This document shows, piece by piece, positions 1-9,533 of a DNA stretch of 64,000 nucleotides (positions are counted from its first letter, which is position 1; every line of letters starts with the position of its first letter). The stretch is taken from positions 16,147-80,146 of the forward strand of contig JAGAYN010000051.1 of assembly GCA_017940465.1 (NCBI GenBank), written 5' to 3'. The position numbers and the translations under genes were made by a program. The notes under the pieces were generated by a model. That model made no database searches, was not told where the DNA came from, and was given only the letters and a program-made list of their open reading frames with translations. Source of the DNA: Bacteroidales bacterium. GTDB taxonomy: Bacteria; Bacteroidota; Bacteroidia; Bacteroidales; P3.

Positions 1-5
1 CTTTT

Positions 6-494
6 TCATAATTCAGACAGGAGTTCTGCAACCGTTTTTCCCAACAGGGGGTGTCTATAATGGGGAATGATTTCACACAGGGGGTCCAGCACGAAGCGGC
101 GCTGGTGCATACGGGGATGGGGGACGACAAGGGCAGGGGTATCTATGCACTCATCGTCGTAGAAGATGATGTCTATGTCTATGGGGCGGGAATGGTAGAC
201 CCTCTTCCCGCAGTCCGCCTCCGGGCGGTCGGCATTTCTGATACGGCCGAGTTCTTTCTCTATGTCCAGCGCTTGTTGAAGTAACTCCTGGGAAGAGAGA
301 GTGGTTTCTACCTTCAAAGCCTGGTTGAGGAAGTTCGCCACCTTCCTATCAAAGTCTCCCCAAGGCTCTGTCTCGTAGACAGAAGAGGAAAGGGCGACAG
401 CGCCGACACGTTGGCGTATCAGTTCTGTCGCCCGTTGCAGCAGGCTGTGGCGGTCGCCCTGGTTGCCACCGAGGAGAAGAACCGCCTTGTGCAT
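6..494 (-). CDS. folK: 6-hydroxymethyl-7,8-dihydropterin pyrophosphokinase (HPPK)
   Basis: This 162-residue cytoplasmic enzyme transfers pyrophosphate from ATP to 6-hydroxymethyl-dihydropterin in folate synthesis. The N-terminal GGNQGD (residues 9-14), the metal and ATP motif RPIDIDIIFYDD (103-114) and PHPRMHQRRFVLDP (125-138) are the HPPK signatures, and the length is normal for the single-domain enzyme. The start ATG shares one base with the glnA stop (TGATG on the minus strand), so translation is probably coupled to glnA. The stop codon lies five bases from the window edge, so the gene is complete, but what follows it is not visible. Confidence 0.95.
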   Translation of the reverse strand: MHKAVLLLGGNQGDRHSLLQRATELIRQRVGAVALSSSVYETEPWGDFDRKVANFLNQALKVETTLSSQELLQQALDIEKELGRIRNADRPEADCGKRVYHSRPIDIDIIFYDDECIDTPALVVPHPRMHQRRFVLDPLCEIIPHYRHPLLGKTVAELLSEL

Positions 495-1999
495 CAGCCG
501 CAGTGTATGAAGCTCTCAACCAGTTCAAGCGTCTTCTGGGCATCCTTGCCGATGTCGGCACGGAGGGTGCGGTCGTTGAAGGCGCGGAGTTTTCCTATGA
601 TGCCGTCGATGAGGGCGGGGGCGAAGATACCGTCTTGCTCATACAGGGCGCGGTCGCGCTCCAGCAGGTCGGCGCTGGCGGCGCAACTGTCGGGCAGCAC
701 ATCCAGGCGGCTGAGCACATCCTCATGCTCGAAGATATTGACGCTCACGTAGCGGTCCTTGGCGTACTGAACGGCGTTCTCCATCTCGAAGCCGCGGCGG
801 GCGGCGACGGTCATGCCAGCCAGCAGCAGGTAGACATTGGCACTGCCGTCTGGGGTGCGCAGTTCGATGGTCTGCTTGTAGGTGAAGTCCACTTCCTCGT
901 TCTTCTCCAGCGGGTTGCAGTGGGCCATCATGTTGCCGCAGCCCTTGCTCCAGCCCAGCGGCACACGCACCATGGCGGAGCGGTTGCGGTCGCCCCAGCA
1001 GATGTTGGTGGGAGCCTCCTGGTGGGGCACGAGGCGGAAGTAGGAGGTGGGGTTGGTGTTGCCGAAGGCGGTGAGCGAGCCGGCCAGCGAGAGGATACCG
1101 GCCATGGTCTTATGAGCCACCTCGCTGAGGCCGTCGGCTCCGACGTACATATTCCTGCCGTCCTTGGTGACGCGGGTGTGGACGTGCATGCCGCTGCCGG
1201 CCTTGCCTACAGTAATCTTCGGAGCGAAGGTGACGGTGATGCCGTACTTGTAGCCGAGGGTGCGCATCATCCACTTGGCGATGACGAGCTGGTCGGCGGC
1301 GTCCTCGAGGGTGGTGGGGAGGAACTCTATCTCGTTCTGCTCATACATGGTGTCGCCCACGGTGAAGTTGCCCACCTCGCTGTGGCCGTACTTGATCATG
1401 CCGCCGGCCGAGGCGATGAGGCGCATGGCCTCGGTGCGGTAGTCCTCGAACTTGCAGAAGGGCGAGGAGGCGTGGTAGCCGCGCTGGTCGGCGGGGAGGT
1501 AGTCTTCCTCCTTGGGGGCGATGACGTAGTACTCCAGTTCGCCCATCACCTCGAACTCCATGCCGCCGGTAGCCTCGCGGAAGGCGCGGCCGGCCTTGGC
1601 CAGGGTGTACTCGGGAGCCATCTCGAAGGGGTCGCCGTCCTTGGTGTAGTAGGAGCAGAGAATGTCCAGTGTGGGCACCTCGGTGAAGGGGTTGAGGAAG
1701 GCGGTGCGGAAGCGGGGCATGACGTAGAGGTCGCTGTTGCCAGCCTCCAGGTAGGGGAAGAGGGAGCTTCCGTCCACGCGCTCGCCGCTGGTGAGCACCT
1801 CGTCGGCATGTTCCATGCTCTGGATGACGAAGTTGAGCGTCTTCAGGCGCCCGTCGTCAGCCATGTAGCGGAAGTTGATCATCTCTATGTTGTACTCCTC
1901 GATGACCTTGAGGATATCAGCCTTGGTGAACTCCTTCATCGGCTTCTGCAGGAAGGAGACCAGAGGGTTGGGGGTGAACTTGAGTTGTTCCTGTGTCAT
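494..1999 (-). CDS. glnA: Glutamine synthetase (GSI-like, about 500 residues)
   Basis: This cytoplasmic enzyme makes glutamine from glutamate, ammonia and ATP. The 501-residue protein has an N-terminal beta-grasp region followed by the catalytic domain. Visible motifs are GELEYYVI, NEIEFLPTT (metal-binding glutamates), GSGMHVH (ammonium/ATP site) and NPTSYFRLVPHQEAPTNI with the following WGDRNRSAMVRVP. It is far shorter than the roughly 730-residue GSIII also common in Bacteroidales. I do not see the NLYxLPP adenylylation tyrosine motif of enterobacterial GSI, so adenylyl control is doubtful. It is first in a two-gene unit with folK. No clear TAnnTTTGC promoter was found in the short upstream spacer. 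Confidence 0.93.
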   Translation of the reverse strand: MTQEQLKFTPNPLVSFLQKPMKEFTKADILKVIEEYNIEMINFRYMADDGRLKTLNFVIQSMEHADEVLTSGERVDGSSLFPYLEAGNSDLYVMPRFRTAFLNPFTEVPTLDILCSYYTKDGDPFEMAPEYTLAKAGRAFREATGGMEFEVMGELEYYVIAPKEEDYLPADQRGYHASSPFCKFEDYRTEAMRLIASAGGMIKYGHSEVGNFTVGDTMYEQNEIEFLPTTLEDAADQLVIAKWMMRTLGYKYGITVTFAPKITVGKAGSGMHVHTRVTKDGRNMYVGADGLSEVAHKTMAGILSLAGSLTAFGNTNPTSYFRLVPHQEAPTNICWGDRNRSAMVRVPLGWSKGCGNMMAHCNPLEKNEEVDFTYKQTIELRTPDGSANVYLLLAGMTVAARRGFEMENAVQYAKDRYVSVNIFEHEDVLSRLDVLPDSCAASADLLERDRALYEQDGIFAPALIDGIIGKLRAFNDRTLRADIGKDAQKTLELVESFIHCG

Positions 2000-2071
2000 G
2001 ATATATGTGTTGGTTTTAATAATTAGGTTTTTGCATAACGGCAGGCCGGGCTGTTTAGTATGCCTGCCTGC

Positions 2072-2100
2072 AAAAAAAGAAGAGGCCCCGGCCGGGGCCC
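2072..2100 (-). terminator. Rho-independent terminator after the giant T9SS gene
   Basis: A perfect 16-bp palindrome, ggccccggccggggcc (2084-2099), is followed on the minus strand by cttc and a run of seven T. It lies about 30 bases past the stop of the gene ending at 2128 and separates it from glnA. Confidence 0.8.
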
Positions 2101-2127
2101 CTTCGGAAGGGAAGCATTGCTGCTTGG

Positions 2128-5100
2128 TTAGCGTACTACGACGACGCGCTTGGCGGGTGCATTGCCCACTTTGACGAGGTAGACACCGGTGTTGCTGACG
2201 GTGATTTCCTCGGTCTCGTTGGCGCTGGCCCTCTGGGTCAGGCAGCGGCCATTGACGTCGAAGAGGTAGATGTGCTGACCTTCAGCACCGCGGACCACCA
2301 CTTTGCTGTCGAGGGCGAAGATGTCCACGTTGTCGAGGTCGATGTCATCGATGCCGATGGTGCCTTCCTCGAAGATGGCGGTGACGGTGATGTCAGAGGT
2401 GACGTTGTTGAGGATGAGGGTCGGGGTGGTCTCGCCAGTGCTCCAGCGGACGAAGCGCCAGTATTCGTTAGCCTGGGCGATGAGGGTCACGGTGGCGCCC
2501 TTCTCGTAGGTGCCGGAACCATACACCTGGCCCATGCCTTCCACGAGGCCGGTGACGGTGACGGTGGTAACCTCAAAGTTGGCGGTAAGGTCGACGTCTT
2601 CGGTCACGTTGAAGGTGTAGACTGCGTCAGTGCTCACGAGGTTTCCGTTGCCGTCGGTCCAGTTGAGGAATCTGTTGCCGGCGGTGGCGGTGGCGGTGAG
2701 GGTGACGGTGGTGCCATGCTCAACAGCTGCGTTGGGGACGCCGGAGACGCTGCCGCTACCGGCAGGCGTGACGGTGGCGGTCACGGTGTAGGTGTTGATG
2801 GCGAAGTTGGCGGTGAGGGTGGTGTCGCTCACCACGGTCACGCTGATGGTCTCGGTGGTCTCGCCATTGCTCCAGTCGACGAAGTGGTAGCCATCGGCGG
2901 GCTCGGCGGTGAGGGTGACGACGGTGTTGTACACGACCGAGTCAGTGGGCATGCCGCTGATGTTGTTGCCGCTGTTGGCGGGGTTGACCACAGCCTCGAC
3001 GGCGTACATGTTGGGCGCGAAGGTGGCCACGATGCTCATGTTGCTGTCCACAGTGATGGCGAGGCTGTCGTCAGTGCCGAGGATGGTGCCGTCGGCAAGG
3101 GCCCAGTTCTCGAGGTGGAAGCCGGTGGCGGGCTCGGCGACGAGCACGGTGTCGGTGCCCTCGATGACCTGCATCAGGCTCTCGACGCTGCCCATGGCGG
3201 TGTCGTTCACGGTGACGGTCACGTCATAGTAGTAGTCCACATAGGGGGTGGTGAAGGTCATGCCTGTCCAGCTGCCGGAGAGGGTGTCGGAGCAGACGGG
3301 GCGGATGTAGAAGTGGTAGGTCGTGTCGCGCAGCAGGTCGGTGGCGGCGAGGTTCGTGGAGGTGATGTTCTGGGCCAGGGTCTCGTCGAGGACGGAGGCG
3401 GTGTCGCAGGTGAGGATGTACTGCCACTCGGTCTCTTCGTTGCCAGGCTGCCAGACGATGTCGGCGCTGTTGGCGTCAAGGTTGACCAGGTAGAGGTTCT
3501 CCACGCTGAGGCAGCTGTCGGTGCGCTCGTAGCAGAGCATCATGTTGGGACGGTTGTCGGTGGTGGTCAGCTTGACTTCGCCCGTGGGGGCCGTGCCGTC
3601 CGTAGCATAGTAGCGGAACTTGCCTGTGACGGCGGTGCCATTGACGTTATGGCTGCAACCACCGCTGGTGGTGCAACCCACGCCGGAGGTGAGCACCAGG
3701 AGCTGCTGGCCCTGCTGCACGCTGAGGGCGGTGGGGAAGACGAATTCCGTCCAGCCTATGGAGAAGCCGTCGGCGGAGCCGTTGTAGATTTCCAGGGCTT
3801 CTTTCTTCAGGGTATCGAACGGGGTGGTGGCGTCGAGTGCAAAGGCGGCATCAACGGCCTTCACCCAAATGGACATCTGGCTGCCGGTGGAGGTGATGTT
3901 GTTCTTTACATCAACCGAGAGGGAGGTCAGGGAGCCGTCCTGGTCGATGTCATAGAGGCCTGCGCTGTACTGGAAGCCGTAGTAGCCGGGCAGGAAGTAG
4001 TAGTTGGTCGAGATGCCGTTGCCCTGCGGATCGCCGCAGTTGCCCGGGAAGTGGGCGGTGCGGATGCTGTCGAGGACGACGGTGTCGCTGGTGGCGCCGG
4101 TGGCCACGTCGAAGGCGCAGAGGTAGATGTCATAGGCGGTGTCAACCGTCAGGCCGATGAAGATGTTGTAGCCCGTGTTGGGGCTGCCGGCGGTGGTGCT
4201 GACGGTCTGCCACTCGGTGGGCTGCTGGCCGTGGAGGGCGATGGCGACGCGCCATGCGGTCTCGTCAGCGAAGTTGAGTGTGTCGCGCTCCCAGACGCTG
4301 GTCATGGCGTTGTGGGCCACGTCGCCCACCATGAAGTTAATAGGTGCGGGCATGGCGGCAGGCATGGTGACGCTGTCGGGCTGGCTCCAGGGCGAGAGGC
4401 AGTTCTCGGCCGGGCAGGCGTTCTGTACATATATATAATAGGTGGTTTCACTGGCCAGGTTGTCCAGCACGATGGTGTCGCTGGTGAGGCCGGTGACGGT
4501 GGCGGTGAGGTTTTCCAGCTCGGTGTCGGTCAGCAGGGAGGTGCTGACGTAGTAGCCATAGTTGTTGGCCTGGCCGATGGCTGTGCCGGTGTTGCTGACC
4601 ACCATCTGGGCGGTGTGCTTGCCGGTGGGCTCCACGTTGAGGATTTCAGGTGTGCGGCAGGTGGGGAAGGTGTGGAAGTCCACGGTGGCCCAGCCGGAGG
4701 TGCCTTCGTCGTGGGCGCTGCCGTTGCAGAGGGTCTTGATGTAGAAGAAGTAGTCCTGCTCGGGGGTGAGGCCGGTGGCGTTGTAGCTGACGGTGCTGGT
4801 GGGCAGGGTGGAGGTTGCGACACCGGTCATGTCGGAGGTGTCGAGGGCGGTGGTGGAGAGGACGTACTCATAGCCCACGCAGTAGTCGGCATCGGCGGCC
4901 GTCCAGTTGATGGTGGCGCTGGTGTTGGTGATGCTGTCGGCTGCGATGGAGGTCACCTCGGGGCAGGCATTGGGAGCCTGGCAGTACATGAAGCTGAACT
5001 TCGGCAGGAAGGCCGTGGTGGTGCCGCCGTCCGTCCACAGGCTGCTGCTGCTGGACGGATAGGCATAGCGGCTTGCGCTGGTCGACACCGACATGTTCGA

Positions 5101-7794
5101 GCTGCTGTTCATTCCGTAGAAGTAGCACGAGGTGTAGTTGTTCGGCACGCGCTGCACGAACTGCACCACCAGGTTGCCGCCCGTGTAGGTGAACGGCTGG
5201 TCGAGGCGGATGCTCATGCCGGCCGCGACGCTGGCGTTCAGCGTGCCCGTGTAGACGCGGGTCAGTTCGGCCGTGTCGACCCAGCCGCTGCTCAGGTTCG
5301 CCAGCGAAGTGACGCCGAGGCTCACCTCCCAGGTCTGGCTGCCCCAGCTGGAGCTGCTGCCGCTGCTCACGAAATAGTGCAGCGAGTCGATCGTCATGCC
5401 CAGCATGTCGGTCAGCATGCTGGCGGGGTAGACACTCTGGATGCGCTGGGGGCGCTCCGCGTAGTTACCGTAGAGGGGCACATAGCCGCTGGTGTTCGTT
5501 CCGTCGGCGATTGTCACTTCGTCGCAGTTGCCGAGGGCCTTGGTGACGATGCTGTCCTCGATCCATACGGTGTCGCAGGGGGTCTTCAGGTAGACATAGT
5601 ATTTAGTTTCGCGCGTGAGGTCCTCGACGGTGTAGCTGCGGCCCTGCACGGTGATGGGGGTGGCAGTGATGTTGTCCTTGTCGAGACGGGTGTCGCTGTT
5701 GATGAAGAGGAAGTCGGTCACGGTGGTGTCGGGGCACTCCCAGGTGGCGGTGTAGCGGATGCGCTCGGCGAAGAGGGTCAGGTTGCGGGCGACGACGCAG
5801 CTCTCGGTCTGGAGCGTGAGGGTGTAGTCGCTGAAGAGGAGGGTGTCGTCGGCCTTGACGCGGAGGGTGATGGGGACGTTCATCTGGAGGTACTGGCGGA
5901 TGCTGGTGGCAGTGACCTGGCAGGTGAAGGAGCCGTCGCCGGTGGTGTCGATGAAGACGCTGGCGCCGCTGCTGACGGTCCAGGTGATGGTGGCCGCAGC
6001 GGCGAGGTTGTCGGTGTACCAGACCGGGGCGATGATGTTGCGCGGGACGGTGTCGAAGACGACGGCGTCGCGGCGGGCGGTGCCGGTGAGGTTGAAGGCG
6101 GTTATCTCATGGCCGTCGTGGCGGGTGTAGACCATGGTGGTCAGTTCGCGCGAGCTGTCGGTGGCCGAGCAGAGGGCGCGGAGCTCGAGGCTGTAGGCCG
6201 TGTTGGCGGGGAGGTTGTTGAAGGTGTAGAAAGTGTCGGGAGTGGTGACGTAGGTGGTGTCGGTTCCCTGGATGAGAGTGAGGCTGTAGGTGGCGCCGGT
6301 GTTGGCGGCGTCGCTCCAGCTGAAGGAGAGGGTGCTGCTGGTGCGCTCCGTGGTGAGGTTGCTGGGTCTCAGGCAGGTGGGGCGCACGTCGATGGTGAAG
6401 TCGTCGCCATAGAAGGTGGTGGTGGTGGCCTGCTTGAACATGCGGATGGCGGGGTAGGCGCCGTTGCCGTTGACACCCAGGAGGGCCTCATATTCGGCAT
6501 ATTCGTCTCCGCTGACGGTGACCACCTGGTCCACCACGAAGGTGTTGGGGTCGTCGGGGTCGGTCATGGTGCCCACCTCGACCAGTATGTTCTGCGTGGA
6601 AGAGCCTGTGCGGGCGAAGAAGTTGAGCTGGTTGTTGTTCATGGGGAAGTTGGTCACGTCGATCTGCGGCATGATGGCCATCACCGTGTCGCCGTAGGCC
6701 GAGGTGGTGTATGAGTAGACTTGGAGGTAGCCGGTGCCGGTGCGGGCGTAGGAGCCGGTGTTGGCATAGGGGTAGTAGTTGCTGCTGCCGTTGGAGTTGT
6801 TGTAGCGGGCCCAGCAGTAGGGCATGTTGTAGGAGGTGTTCTGGTTGTCGATCTCGATCGGCTCGAAGCCCATGGTGTAGGGCAGGCCGACGAGGCCGCA
6901 GGGGGTGCGGAGGGTGATGGAGACCGCGCGCGACACTTCGCCGCCGCCGCAGTCGGCTATGACGCCGAAGGCGTAGCCGGTGATGGGGGCGAGGTCGTTG
7001 AAGGTGTAGCTGGTGCCGGTGACATTGCGTGCCACGGTGTCGCCGTTGCGCAGGATGGTGTAGGTGGCGCTGGCGTTGGTGTCGCTCCAGGTGAGGGTGA
7101 CGCCGTTGGAGGTGAGGTTGCTGTAGGCGAGGTCCGTCACGCGGGCGCAGGAGCTCTGCACGGCGGGGCAGCCGAAGAGGCGGTAGTAGGGCACGCCGTT
7201 GGACACGGCGGTGCCGCCGCTGATGGTGCCGATCGTGTAGGCCGAGCCGTCATTGCGGACATAGCGGGCCAGGGCCGCCGAGGCGTTGATGGAGCGGAAG
7301 TTGTTGCTGCCGGAGCCGTAGCTGCCGTGCTTGCGGTTGACGGCCAGCACGACGTTGCTCTCGCCGTCGTAGGCGAACGGGGTGTCGAACACCACATCGC
7401 GCCAGCCGGCAGCGCTGAAGTTGATCGAGCCGGAGTAGACCAGTTCAAAGGAGACCGGGTCCTGGATGAAGCCGCTGCTGAGGTCGGTCCGCGTGGTGTG
7501 GGCCATGTAGATGTCGCAGTCGTTGTAGTAGCTGCCGTAGGTGGCGGCTATCGGCCAGAACGAGAATCCCTGGATTTCGCCCATACCATCCAGCACCTCC
7601 GCGGGGATAATCACCTCGCTGTAGCTGTAGTTGTAGTACGATGAGCCCGGGAAATCGCTGGTTGTGCCGCTATAGGTTTCGGCGTTGTACGCCGTGTCGG
7701 GTGGGGCGCCGGCACAGGTGACTGTCTGTGCCTGCGAGGCGAAGGGCAGCAACATGGCCGCCGCCAGCGCCAAAGAACGTAGTTTTTTGAACAT
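2128..7794 (-). CDS. Giant T9SS-exported surface protein with fibronectin III and InlB-like repeats
   Basis: This 1888-residue protein begins with a signal peptide (lysines, a hydrophobic run, cut after ASQA near residue 22). It ends in a T9SS type A sorting domain (about 1813-1888: IYLFDVNGRCL, then TGVYLVKVGN and a basic tail). Between them are several fibronectin III-like domains and three divergent copies of a jelly-roll-like module: near the N terminus, near residue 780, and near residue 1240. Four divergent InlB-type B-repeats (about 1520-1812, each ending in LTANF or a variant) precede the sorting domain. It should be secreted through SprA (same window) and anchored at the surface, as an adhesin or substrate-binding protein. 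No catalytic motif is seen. A promoter lies upstream and a terminator downstream, so it is probably monocistronic. Confidence 0.85.
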   Translation of the reverse strand: MFKKLRSLALAAAMLLPFASQAQTVTCAGAPPDTAYNAETYSGTTSDFPGSSYYNYSYSEVIIPAEVLDGMGEIQGFSFWPIAATYGSYYNDCDIYMAHTTRTDLSSGFIQDPVSFELVYSGSINFSAAGWRDVVFDTPFAYDGESNVVLAVNRKHGSYGSGSNNFRSINASAALARYVRNDGSAYTIGTISGGTAVSNGVPYYRLFGCPAVQSSCARVTDLAYSNLTSNGVTLTWSDTNASATYTILRNGDTVARNVTGTSYTFNDLAPITGYAFGVIADCGGGEVSRAVSITLRTPCGLVGLPYTMGFEPIEIDNQNTSYNMPYCWARYNNSNGSSNYYPYANTGSYARTGTGYLQVYSYTTSAYGDTVMAIMPQIDVTNFPMNNNQLNFFARTGSSTQNILVEVGTMTDPDDPNTFVVDQVVTVSGDEYAEYEALLGVNGNGAYPAIRMFKQATTTTFYGDDFTIDVRPTCLRPSNLTTERTSSTLSFSWSDAANTGATYSLTLIQGTDTTYVTTPDTFYTFNNLPANTAYSLELRALCSATDSSRELTTMVYTRHDGHEITAFNLTGTARRDAVVFDTVPRNIIAPVWYTDNLAAAATITWTVSSGASVFIDTTGDGSFTCQVTATSIRQYLQMNVPITLRVKADDTLLFSDYTLTLQTESCVVARNLTLFAERIRYTATWECPDTTVTDFLFINSDTRLDKDNITATPITVQGRSYTVEDLTRETKYYVYLKTPCDTVWIEDSIVTKALGNCDEVTIADGTNTSGYVPLYGNYAERPQRIQSVYPASMLTDMLGMTIDSLHYFVSSGSSSSWGSQTWEVSLGVTSLANLSSGWVDTAELTRVYTGTLNASVAAGMSIRLDQPFTYTGGNLVVQFVQRVPNNYTSCYFYGMNSSSNMSVSTSASRYAYPSSSSSLWTDGGTTTAFLPKFSFMYCQAPNACPEVTSIAADSITNTSATINWTAADADYCVGYEYVLSTTALDTSDMTGVATSTLPTSTVSYNATGLTPEQDYFFYIKTLCNGSAHDEGTSGWATVDFHTFPTCRTPEILNVEPTGKHTAQMVVSNTGTAIGQANNYGYYVSTSLLTDTELENLTATVTGLTSDTIVLDNLASETTYYIYVQNACPAENCLSPWSQPDSVTMPAAMPAPINFMVGDVAHNAMTSVWERDTLNFADETAWRVAIALHGQQPTEWQTVSTTAGSPNTGYNIFIGLTVDTAYDIYLCAFDVATGATSDTVVLDSIRTAHFPGNCGDPQGNGISTNYYFLPGYYGFQYSAGLYDIDQDGSLTSLSVDVKNNITSTGSQMSIWVKAVDAAFALDATTPFDTLKKEALEIYNGSADGFSIGWTEFVFPTALSVQQGQQLLVLTSGVGCTTSGGCSHNVNGTAVTGKFRYYATDGTAPTGEVKLTTTDNRPNMMLCYERTDSCLSVENLYLVNLDANSADIVWQPGNEETEWQYILTCDTASVLDETLAQNITSTNLAATDLLRDTTYHFYIRPVCSDTLSGSWTGMTFTTPYVDYYYDVTVTVNDTAMGSVESLMQVIEGTDTVLVAEPATGFHLENWALADGTILGTDDSLAITVDSNMSIVATFAPNMYAVEAVVNPANSGNNISGMPTDSVVYNTVVTLTAEPADGYHFVDWSNGETTETISVTVVSDTTLTANFAINTYTVTATVTPAGSGSVSGVPNAAVEHGTTVTLTATATAGNRFLNWTDGNGNLVSTDAVYTFNVTEDVDLTANFEVTTVTVTGLVEGMGQVYGSGTYEKGATVTLIAQANEYWRFVRWSTGETTPTLILNNVTSDITVTAIFEEGTIGIDDIDLDNVDIFALDSKVVVRGAEGQHIYLFDVNGRCLTQRASANETEEITVSNTGVYLVKVGNAPAKRVVVVR

Positions 7795-7870
7795 AATAAT
7801 GATGTTTAATTAATTAATTATAAAATCTTTATACAAAATTTCGCGTCGTTTCACGTGTTTAATTGCATCT

Positions 7871-7879
7871 GCAAAAGTA
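7871..7879 (-). promoter_or_regulatory. Bacteroidota -7 promoter element for the giant surface protein
   Basis: The minus strand reads TACTTTTGC, an exact match to TAnnTTTGC, 76 bases before the start codon at 7794. A TTGG about 20 bases upstream could serve as the -33 element. The leader would be about 70 nt and AT-rich. Confidence 0.7.
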
Positions 7880-7969
7880 CACTTTTTTTCTCAATGGCCA
7901 ACTTTTTTTTATATTTTTAATACATACGCCCGGGCTGCCACGCCGACTGCCATTTTGGCAGTCTCGCTG

Positions 7970-8024
7970 CCAGGTCGGACTTGTCTCGGAGTTGTCTCGG
8001 AGTTGTCTCGGACTTATATCGGAC
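7970..8024. repeat. 11-bp tandem repeat, five units
   Basis: The spacer between two divergent genes (7795-8144) holds five consecutive 11-mers: ccaggtcggac, ttgtctcggag twice, ttgtctcggac and ttatatcggac. The period is exactly 11 bp. Four other intergenic sites in the window have the same period with different unit sequences. The rest of this spacer holds the promoter at 7871-7879 and AT-rich sequence; no small gene was recognised. Confidence 0.85.
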
Positions 8025-8144
8025 CCACCCCATTGCATACGCTGGCTATCAGACACTTGCACCCTTTTTCCACTGGCGGCATACTAAACCGGGCCGCGGC
8101 GCGTTATACTCCCGTTCACCATTGAATAATCAAAAACAGGCAAT

Positions 8145-9533
8145 ATGTTCAAGAAAGAAACCTACATCGCGCGCCGCGAACAACTCCGCAAGGAGGTCGG
8201 CCGCGGCATCATCATCCTGCCGGGCAACCACGAGGCGCCCTGCAACTACAAGGACAACACCTACTGGTTCCGCCAGGACAGCACGTTCCTCTACTTCTTC
8301 GGCCTCCAGCGCGAGGACATGGTGGGGGTGCTCGACTGCGAGACGGGTAAGGACTACCTCTTCGCCAACGACTACGACATCGACGACATCATCTGGACCG
8401 GCCCGCTGCCGTCGGTGAGCGAGCTGGCGGCCAGCGTGGGAGTGGAGAACAGCGGCTCCATCGCCGACCTGCGCAAGTACCTCGACGGGAAGCGCCCCAC
8501 CTCCGCCCTGCCCCACTACCTGCCCCCCTACCGGGCCGACATACGGGCCGACCTCTCGGAATGGCTCGGCCTCACCTACTCCACCCTCAACCGCCACGCC
8601 TCGCTCGACCTCACGCTGGCCTGCGTCAAGCAACGCTCCGTCAAGAGCGCCGAGGAGGTGGCCGAAATCGAGAAAGCCATCGCCACCGCCTACAACATGC
8701 ACGTCGGCGCCATGAAACTGGCCATGCCCGGCCGCTACGAATACGAGCTCGCCGGCTTCATGGAAGGCGAAGCCTGGAAGGGCAACGGCCCCGTCTCCTT
8801 CCCCGTCATCATGACCGTCCACGGCGAGACCCTCCACAACCACGGCCACAACAACCGCCTCGAACTCGGCCGCATGCTGGTCATGGACGCCGGCTGCGAG
8901 ACCCCCATGAACTACTGCTCCGACATCACACGCTCCGTCCCCGTCGGCGGACGCTTCGACGACCGCCAGCGCGCCATCTACGAAATCGTGCTGGCCGCCA
9001 ACCTCGAGGCCATCCGCGTCACGCGCCCCGGCATCACCTACCAAGAGGTGCACCAGGCCGCCAGCCGCATCCTCGCCGAAGGCTACAAGGGCCTCGGCAT
9101 CCTCAAGGGCAACACCGACGACATCGTCGCCGCCGGCGCCCACAGCCTGCTGATGCCCCACGGGCTGGGTCACATGATGGGCCTCGACGTGCACGACATG
9201 GAGAGCTACGGCCAGATCAACGTCGGCTACGACGACGAGACCCGCCCCTCCGAGCAGTTCGGCCTCGGCTCGCTGCGCTGCGGCCGCCGCCTCCAGGAAG
9301 GCTTCGTCATCACCGACGAACCCGGATGCTACTTCATCCCCGCCCTCATCGACAAATGGCGCGGCGAAGGCCTGCACAAGGACTTCATCAACTACGACGA
9401 ACTCGAGAAATGGCGCCACTTCGGAGGCATCCGCATCGAGGACGACATCCTCGTCACCGCCGACGGCTGCCGCGTCCTCGGCAAGCCCATCCCCAAGACA
9501 GTGGCGGAGATAGAGGAGGTGATGGCGCAATGA
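8145..9533 (+). CDS. pepP: Xaa-Pro aminopeptidase (aminopeptidase P, peptidase family M24B)
   Basis: This 462-residue cytoplasmic dimetal peptidase removes N-terminal residues that precede proline. The N-terminal third is the aminopeptidase P N domain. The C-terminal pita-bread domain shows all five ligands: the Asp of VMDAGCE (about 248), the Asp of CSDITRSV (about 260), the His of LPHGLGHMMG-like LMPHGLGHMMG (about 340), the Glu of TDEPGCYF (about 391) and the Glu of GIRIEDDILV (about 431). The gene overlaps the next by four bases (ATGA), forming a two-gene plus-strand unit with the TGS-kinase. Confidence 0.95.
   Translation: MFKKETYIARREQLRKEVGRGIIILPGNHEAPCNYKDNTYWFRQDSTFLYFFGLQREDMVGVLDCETGKDYLFANDYDIDDIIWTGPLPSVSELAASVGVENSGSIADLRKYLDGKRPTSALPHYLPPYRADIRADLSEWLGLTYSTLNRHASLDLTLACVKQRSVKSAEEVAEIEKAIATAYNMHVGAMKLAMPGRYEYELAGFMEGEAWKGNGPVSFPVIMTVHGETLHNHGHNNRLELGRMLVMDAGCETPMNYCSDITRSVPVGGRFDDRQRAIYEIVLAANLEAIRVTRPGITYQEVHQAASRILAEGYKGLGILKGNTDDIVAAGAHSLLMPHGLGHMMGLDVHDMESYGQINVGYDDETRPSEQFGLGSLRCGRRLQEGFVITDEPGCYFIPALIDKWRGEGLHKDFINYDELEKWRHFGGIRIEDDILVTADGCRVLGKPIPKTVAEIEEVMAQ

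Noticed and set aside
2272-6714. A 1480-codon open frame antisense to the giant T9SS gene, and similar long frames opposite other genes
   Set aside because: High GC leaves few stops on the opposite strand. The products are Gly/Val/Ala/Asp-rich with no domains, while the coding strand has a signal peptide and a sorting domain.
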